From CAYSYH01 sp964435455 (lineage in GTDB: Bacteria; Patescibacteriota; WWE3; 2-01-FULL-39-13; JAACPI01): a stretch of 9,987 bases of DNA. A program made the translations under genes and the position numbers. Shown in pieces: positions 5,827 to 9,987 of the stretch. The stretch is taken from NCBI GenBank assembly GCA_964435455.1, contig CAYSYH010000024.1, positions 1-9,987 on the forward strand. Direction: 5' to 3'. A model generated the notes under the pieces. That model was not told the DNA's origin. It saw only the letters and a list, made by a program, of their open reading frames with translations, and ran no database searches. Numbering within the stretch: the stretch's first letter is position 1; every line of letters starts with the position of its first letter.

Positions 5827-7291
5827 GGAATACATACAAAAAACAAAAGAATATGGGATTGCAAAAAATGTAAAGCACCCGGTTATAATTTGTTCTGGGC
5901 TACCTAACGCACAACCGCAAGAATTAGTAGTATTTGAAAATAACCAAACTGGCCAGGTTGCAAGCTTAAATAATAAAGGAGTAGAAATAATATCATTTGA
6001 TAAAAAACCTGTTATACCGGGAATAAAAGTTACAAGAACAGGTTTAAAACTACATATACCCGTAGGCACAGAACTTTTAGGTAAAACTGTAAACCCTTTA
6101 GGGGCTCCTTTTTTTGAAGATGAAAAATATACAAAACCAAAAGACACAATGGAATTAGATAAAAAACCAGAAAGCATAAAAAATAGAACAAAAATAAAAG
6201 AGCAACTAGTAACGGGGGTTACTTTGGTAGACACACTATTACCTTTAGGAAAGGGTCAAAGAGAACTTATTGTAGGAGATAGAAAAACAGGAAAAACATC
6301 TTTTTTAATACCTTTAATAAAAAACCAAGCAAGTAAAAAAATGGTTGTAATTTATGCACTAATTGGTAAAAAAAAGGTAGAAATTAAAAAACTAAGAGAC
6401 AGGTTTAAAAAAGAAAATATATATAAAAACATAGTTATTGTAGCTTCTGCGGCAAATGATTCCCCTAGCTTGATAGATTTAACACCATATACAGCTATGG
6501 CGTTAGCGGAATATTTTAAAGAAAATGGGGTAAGTTCTTTAGTAATTATGGACGATTTAACCACACATGCCCAATTTTATAGGGAGATAGCACTTATTGG
6601 TAAAAGGTTCCCGGGTAGAGAATCTTACCCAGGAGATATGTTTTTTAAACATGCGCGGTTACTAGAACGAGCAGGAAATTTTAAAGTAAAAAATAAAAAT
6701 GTTTCTATAACCTGCTTACCTTTGGCTGAAACCACACAAGGTGATTTAACAGGATTTATTGTGTCAAACCTAATTAGTATTACAGATGGGCATATACTGT
6801 TTGACACAGAAACCTTTAACAGAGGTATAAGGCCAGCTGTAAATGTATTTTTATCTGTAACAAGGGTGGGAAAGCAAACACAGCAAGAACTATCTAGAGA
6901 TTTAAACCAACGATTACTTATATTATTAACAAACTATACAAAAGCACAAAGCTTTTCACATTTTGGGGCAGAAATGTCAACAGAAGCAAGAAAAACATTA
7001 GTAATAGGAGAACTACTATATAAATTTTTTGAACAGGAATTTAATCAAGTAATACCTTTAAATGTACAAATAATAGGTATAGGTATGATTTTACAGGGTT
7101 TATTAAATAATTTTAAGCCCCAAAGAATTACAGAAATGAAAAATAATTTAGTAAAAACATATAGCAACAATTCATATGCTAAAAAGGTAATAAATGAATT
7201 AGTGAAAGTATCACAAGTAGATTCCTTGCTCCTAAATATAGAAAAAAATAAAGAAAAACTTATAAAATTTACTGGTTTAAAGTTTGACTAA
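5810..7291 (+). CDS. atpA: F-type ATPase subunit alpha
   Basis: Alpha forms the non-catalytic half of the F1 head and supplies the arginine finger to catalytic sites on beta. It has a short N-terminus, a beta-barrel, and the nucleotide domain with P-loop GDRKTGKT (156-163). It also has the MDD Asp pair (248-249), PGRESYPGD (268-276), SITDGHI (323-329), GIRPAVNV (339-346) and the arginine finger in LSVTRVG (Arg352). The C-terminal helical domain contains SHFGAEM (383-389). At 493 aa it is slightly short of the usual 500-513. The N-terminal helix that binds delta appears about a dozen residues shorter than normal. The start inside the delta gene has no strong ribosome binding site, so coupled translation is likely. 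Key residues for ATP binding and the finger are intact, so the head should be able to hydrolyse ATP. Confidence 0.97.
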   Translation: MKLNYKEYIQKTKEYGIAKNVKHPVIICSGLPNAQPQELVVFENNQTGQVASLNNKGVEIISFDKKPVIPGIKVTRTGLKLHIPVGTELLGKTVNPLGAPFFEDEKYTKPKDTMELDKKPESIKNRTKIKEQLVTGVTLVDTLLPLGKGQRELIVGDRKTGKTSFLIPLIKNQASKKMVVIYALIGKKKVEIKKLRDRFKKENIYKNIVIVASAANDSPSLIDLTPYTAMALAEYFKENGVSSLVIMDDLTTHAQFYREIALIGKRFPGRESYPGDMFFKHARLLERAGNFKVKNKNVSITCLPLAETTQGDLTGFIVSNLISITDGHILFDTETFNRGIRPAVNVFLSVTRVGKQTQQELSRDLNQRLLILLTNYTKAQSFSHFGAEMSTEARKTLVIGELLYKFFEQEFNQVIPLNVQIIGIGMILQGLLNNFKPQRITEMKNNLVKTYSNNSYAKKVINELVKVSQVDSLLLNIEKNKEKLIKFTGLKFD

Positions 7292-7293
7292 AA

Positions 7294-8175
7294 ATGAATA
7301 ATAAAGAAATAATAAATGATATAACAGTTACACAAACTATAAAAGAAATAGCAGAAACTTACGAAGAAGTATCGGTTATGAAAATACAAAAAATAAGAAA
7401 TTCGGTACTAACCACAAGAGATTTTATGTTAAGGCTGTCTGAAATATTTGCAGAGGTAAGATATTCGTATAAAGAAGAAATAAAAGCTTTAAGAAAGATT
7501 AAAAAATTAAAAAATAAACAAAACACTTACTCTACTTTAAAAAAAACAAAAGAATTGGCACAAGTTTTAGTAACCACTAATGAACATTTAGTAGGAGATA
7601 TACCCTATAAAGTATTCTCTAGTTTTATAGAAGATATAACAAAACAAAAAGGAGATTTAATAATAATTGGAAGTGTAGGTAAAGGATTAATAGAAACAAT
7701 ATTTGGCCAAAATAAAAAATTTTACTATTTTGATTTACCTCCAATTGGGTCTGGAATAAAAGTTATTGAAAAATTAATAAGAGTTTTAATACAGTATAAA
7801 AATATAACGGTATATCACGGAAAGTTTTTAAACTTAGTAAACCAAATACAAGTCAAATCTAATATTTTGGAAGATATAGAAAAAACAGCAAAACTAAACA
7901 ATACAAACAATAAAGAAAAAAAATATTTGTTTGAACCATCTTTAGAAAAAATATTAAATTTTTTTGAAATACAAATATTTGCCTCACTCTTTAGGCAAAG
8001 TTTAGATGAGGCAAGTTTGGCAAATTTAGGTTCAAGAATTAAATCTATGGAACAGGCTACCGAATCAGCCACAGAAAGAATAAAAACATTAAAAATGTTA
8101 AGAATAAGATTTAATAAACATTTAGAAAATAAAAAGCAAATTCAAAGATTAGCAGGAATGACATTATGGAATTAA
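7294..8175 (+). CDS. atpG: F-type ATPase subunit gamma (central shaft)
   Basis: Gamma is the rotating shaft between the alpha/beta head and the c ring. The N-terminal helix region (about 10-60) contains VMKIQKIRNSV, matching the usual KMVAAAKLRRA position. The central Rossmann-like domain shows VLVTTNEHLVGD (91-102) and DLIIIGSVGKGL (121-132). The C-terminal helix follows YLFEPSLEKIL (211-221) and holds SMEQATESAT (251-260), matching the conserved MKNATDNA. The length of 293 aa is usual. About 10-14 extra residues precede the normal start. The end (QRLAGMTLWN) differs from the common EIxEIxxGAxAL. It starts 2 nt after alpha, and its last 10 bases overlap beta. Retention of gamma with a recognisable foot domain is consistent with coupling to a ring. 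Confidence 0.93.
   Translation: MNNKEIINDITVTQTIKEIAETYEEVSVMKIQKIRNSVLTTRDFMLRLSEIFAEVRYSYKEEIKALRKIKKLKNKQNTYSTLKKTKELAQVLVTTNEHLVGDIPYKVFSSFIEDITKQKGDLIIIGSVGKGLIETIFGQNKKFYYFDLPPIGSGIKVIEKLIRVLIQYKNITVYHGKFLNLVNQIQVKSNILEDIEKTAKLNNTNNKEKKYLFEPSLEKILNFFEIQIFASLFRQSLDEASLANLGSRIKSMEQATESATERIKTLKMLRIRFNKHLENKKQIQRLAGMTLWN
8154..8157 (+). promoter_or_regulatory. ribosome binding site of atpD
   Basis: AGGA lies 8 nt before the ATG at 8166, within the last codons of gamma. It supports the start that overlaps gamma by 10 bases. Confidence 0.6.
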
Positions 8176-9548
8176 AAGATAATAAAAATTTAGGCACAGT
8201 TATATCTTTAAATGGAAACATTGCAACAGTAAGGTTTGTTTTTGAAAAACCCGAAATACACCACTTACTTGTGCTAAAGGATGACAAAGAAGTAATTTTG
8301 GAAGTATATGCATCTAAAAATGAGGAAGAATTTTATTGTATATTACTTACAGATACCACAGATATTAAAAGGGGAGATACGGTATTAAATACAGGAGAAA
8401 CATTAAAAGTACCTCATCCAAAATGGGCCTTAGGGAGGGTTTTTGATATTTTTGGTAACCCGCATGATAATAAGGAACCTTTTTTGGAAAAAAATAAAAA
8501 AGAAATTTTTAAATACAGACAAGAAAACAATTCACAAATAAAAGTCCCCCAAAAAATATTAGAAACAGGCATTAAGGCAATTGACTTTTTTTGCCCCATT
8601 TATGAAGGAGGAAAGGCAGGATTGTTTGGAGGCGCAGGTGTAGGAAAAACAGTGTTATTAACAGAATTAATAAACAACATTGTTATTAGTAATAAAGAAA
8701 ACAATAGTGTATCTGTATTTGCAGCTGTGGGAGAAAGATCTAGGGAAGCTCAAGAACTATATGAAAATTTAAAAAAAAGTAAAGTATTGCCACACACAAG
8801 TCTTATACTAGGACAAATGGGAGAAAACCCTGCAGTAAGGCTAAAAACAGCAGACGCAGCTGCAGCCTTGGCAGAATATTTTAGAGAGGATTTAGGTAAG
8901 AATGTCCTATTTTTTATGGACAATATGTACAGATTTGCACAAGCTGGCCGAGAACTAGCTACTTTAATGAAGACAATTCCATCCGAAGATGGGTACCAAG
9001 CAACGTTAGCTTCGGAATTAGGCAAGATACACGAAAGACTTGTTAGCACAAACAAAGCCAATATAACAGCTGTAGAAGCTATTTTTGTACCGTCTGATGA
9101 CATTACGGATTATGGTGTAAAATCAGTTTTCCCTTATCTGGATGCTTCTATAGTACTTTCTAGAGATATTTATCAGCAAGGAAGATTACCAGCAATAGAT
9201 TTGTTAAGTTCTAGCTCTTCAGCTTTAAATAAAGAGGTTGTAGGAGAACAACATTATATAACCTATATAGAAGCAAAAAATTTATTAGAAAAAGCCAGAA
9301 AGTTAGATAGAATTGTATCTTTAATAGGAGAATCAGAATTATCCATAACAAACCAAACTATATATAAAAGAGCAAAAATCTTAAAAAATTATATGACACA
9401 ATACTTTACAGTTGTGGAAGACCAAACAGGACATAAGGGTATTCAAGTATCCTTAAAAGACACTGTTAAAGATGTAAAAGACATTATTAATGGAGAATAT
9501 GATAAAAGCAACCCGGAAGATTTTTTATTTATAGGAGCAATTAAATAA
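8166..9548 (+). CDS. atpD: F-type ATPase subunit beta (catalytic)
   Basis: Beta carries the catalytic ATP sites. Its 460 aa match the family norm. Residues for hydrolysis are intact: P-loop GGAGVGKT (155-162, Lys161/Thr162), catalytic Glu190 with Arg191 in GERSRE, and Asp252 and Arg256 in FMDNMYR. IPSEDGYQATLASELG (271-286) and VPSDDITD (308-315) are in place. The adenine-stacking Tyr of VYVPADD is Phe307, a conservative change. DPAPA after DDLTD is replaced by YGVKS. The DELSEED loop, which contacts gamma and the epsilon C-terminus, reads SELSITN (390-396), keeping only one of five acidic residues. The C-terminal VSLKDTVKDVKDIINGEYD is canonical. The protein ends soon after IGAIK. It is probably active in hydrolysis; whether it can synthesise ATP depends on the membrane part. 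The stop overlaps the stop of the opposite-strand epsilon gene. Confidence 0.97.
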   Translation: MELKDNKNLGTVISLNGNIATVRFVFEKPEIHHLLVLKDDKEVILEVYASKNEEEFYCILLTDTTDIKRGDTVLNTGETLKVPHPKWALGRVFDIFGNPHDNKEPFLEKNKKEIFKYRQENNSQIKVPQKILETGIKAIDFFCPIYEGGKAGLFGGAGVGKTVLLTELINNIVISNKENNSVSVFAAVGERSREAQELYENLKKSKVLPHTSLILGQMGENPAVRLKTADAAAALAEYFREDLGKNVLFFMDNMYRFAQAGRELATLMKTIPSEDGYQATLASELGKIHERLVSTNKANITAVEAIFVPSDDITDYGVKSVFPYLDASIVLSRDIYQQGRLPAIDLLSSSSSALNKEVVGEQHYITYIEAKNLLEKARKLDRIVSLIGESELSITNQTIYKRAKILKNYMTQYFTVVEDQTGHKGIQVSLKDTVKDVKDIINGEYDKSNPEDFLFIGAIK

Positions 9549-9927
9549 CTTCTATACCTAAATATATATCCACTATATTATTATAACACCTTAATATACC
9601 AACATTTAAAGGAATATTCTTTTTTGTTTTATCTGGTAAATGAAGTATTAATTTATTTTTTATAATACTTATAAAATTAGTATGATAAGCCAATACATCA
9701 AAATCTCCTGCAGAATTATAAGAACTAATTGCTTTTACGTTTCCGCCAAAAACTAACCCTTTTGGGTCTGTTATTTTTAAATAAAAAGATTTCTCTTTAC
9801 TAAAGTCGCGCCTTTTTCGTGGTTGTGTGCCAGGTATTTGCCCATTTATACCCGAGTTATAAATACCCGCCTTTTCTTGTTTTTCTAGTTCATTTATCAA
9901 ATTTAACAATTTAAAAAGGTTTGCCAT
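9541..9927 (-). CDS. atpC: F-type ATPase epsilon-like subunit, N-terminally extended, no C-terminal helices
   Basis: Epsilon links the gamma foot to the c ring and, in many bacteria, inhibits hydrolysis through C-terminal helices. Residues 48-128 form the epsilon beta-sandwich: YLKITDPKGLVFGGNVKAIS (starting at 49), GDFDVLAYHTNFISII (74-89) and the final IVDIYLGIEV match the typical LxIxTPxGxVxxGxVxxV...GxxGVLPxHxPxxxxL pattern. The helical C-terminal domain is absent. A 47-residue N-terminal extension has a predicted helix (1-20), a Gly/Asn-rich stretch and a basic patch PRKRRD (36-41). It is encoded convergently to beta, with an 8-bp overlap of the two ends, so it is transcribed apart from the operon. 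The only Met is the start, which fixes the N-terminus; no good ribosome binding site is seen. It may serve this operon or a different ATPase. Confidence 0.85.
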   Translation of the reverse strand: MANLFKLLNLINELEKQEKAGIYNSGINGQIPGTQPRKRRDFSKEKSFYLKITDPKGLVFGGNVKAISSYNSAGDFDVLAYHTNFISIIKNKLILHLPDKTKKNIPLNVGILRCYNNIVDIYLGIEVI

Positions 9928-9934
9928 ATTATAT

Positions 9935-9987
9935 TTACTTAGTATTCCTTAAAAAGCCAAATACTTCACTTAGGTTTTGTACTACTA
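9935..9987 (-). CDS. possible C-terminal end of an upstream minus-strand gene (partial)
   Basis: One minus-strand frame is open from the window edge to a TAA at 9935-9937, giving the tail VVQNLSEVFGFLRNTK. The other two frames contain early stops. It would end 7 nt before the epsilon-like start and so could be its operon partner. The stretch is too short to name or to prove coding. Confidence 0.3.
   Translation of the reverse strand, partial: VVQNLSEVFGFLRNTK

Larger units (their letters stand above)
3723..9548 (+). other. F1-like rotary ATPase operon with remodelled membrane part
   Basis: Seven plus-strand genes are packed with gaps of 1, 29, 4, -17, 2 and -10 nt. The order from the second gene on is c-like, b, delta, alpha, gamma, beta, which matches the classical bacterial F-type operon. 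The 73-aa gene sits where atpI/atpB (a subunit) would normally be, and no a subunit is present. The epsilon-like gene lies on the opposite strand just downstream. The tight spacing and overlaps indicate one transcript with translational coupling. Confidence 0.85.

Noticed and set aside
5821..6234. Minus-strand open frame of 137 codons inside alpha
   Set aside because: It is a shadow of the well-conserved alpha gene; the Ser/Phe-rich product is typical of antisense AT-rich frames.
8750..9103. Minus-strand open frame of 117 codons inside beta
   Set aside because: It is antisense to the most conserved part of beta and has no independent signals.
9928..9933. TATAAT on the minus strand next to the epsilon start
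   Set aside because: It abuts the ATG, so transcription would begin inside the gene, and the only Met is the first codon. It cannot be the promoter for this start.
1..9987. UGA recoded as Gly, as in some CPR lineages
   Set aside because: All genes are full length under the standard code with normal Gly codons and no in-frame TGA. All ten stops seen are TAA or TAG, which is too few to infer anything from the absence of TGA stops.
1..9987. CRISPR arrays, insertion sequences or integration sites
   Set aside because: No spaced direct repeats, transposase or terminal inverted repeats were seen. No second copy of the tRNA 3' end was found that would mark an att site.

Overview
The window looks like part of the chromosome of a small, AT-rich bacterium (roughly 30% G+C by eye), most likely from the Candidate Phyla Radiation / Patescibacteria, perhaps a Microgenomates-like lineage. 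This is inferred from the base composition and the very tight gene packing. It also rests on the sortase with a TCDPPG-type active site, the N-terminally extended epsilon-like protein, and a surface beta domain of a kind I associate with CPR proteins. All genes read through with the standard code. No in-frame TGA is needed, which argues against the UGA-recoded Gracilibacteria and Absconditabacteria.

Left part, minus strand (91-3635): a tRNA-Arg(CCT) gene with encoded CCA is followed after 14 nt by a membrane-anchored sortase. After a further 75 nt comes an ABC transporter pair of the MacB/LolD type, with the ATPase followed 2 nt later by a MacB/FtsX-fold permease. These genes concern the cell surface: protein anchoring and export or extraction of an envelope substrate.

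Right part, plus strand (3723-9548): a compact operon in F-type ATP synthase order, but with a strongly remodelled membrane part. Its genes are a 73-aa single-TM four-cysteine protein; a fusion of signal peptide, extracytoplasmic beta domain and c-subunit-like hairpin; b (atpF); a short delta (atpH); alpha (atpA); gamma (atpG); and beta (atpD). An epsilon-like gene (atpC) converges from the minus strand, and its stop overlaps that of atpD. There is no a subunit (atpB) in the window. The c-like hairpin keeps the polar-loop GRNP motif, but the ion-binding carboxylate position in helix 2 is Val. The F1 part keeps its P-loops, catalytic Glu and arginine finger, so it should still hydrolyse ATP.

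The main hypothesis is that this is a rotary F1-like ATPase uncoupled from proton or sodium translocation, whose ring-forming subunit carries a domain on the outside of the cell. ATP hydrolysis would then turn or strain an extracytoplasmic structure rather than pump ions. The parallel in concept, not in sequence, is the set of F1-like ATPases in mycoplasmas that are separate from their true ATP synthase. A normal synthase encoded elsewhere in this genome cannot be ruled out from this window.
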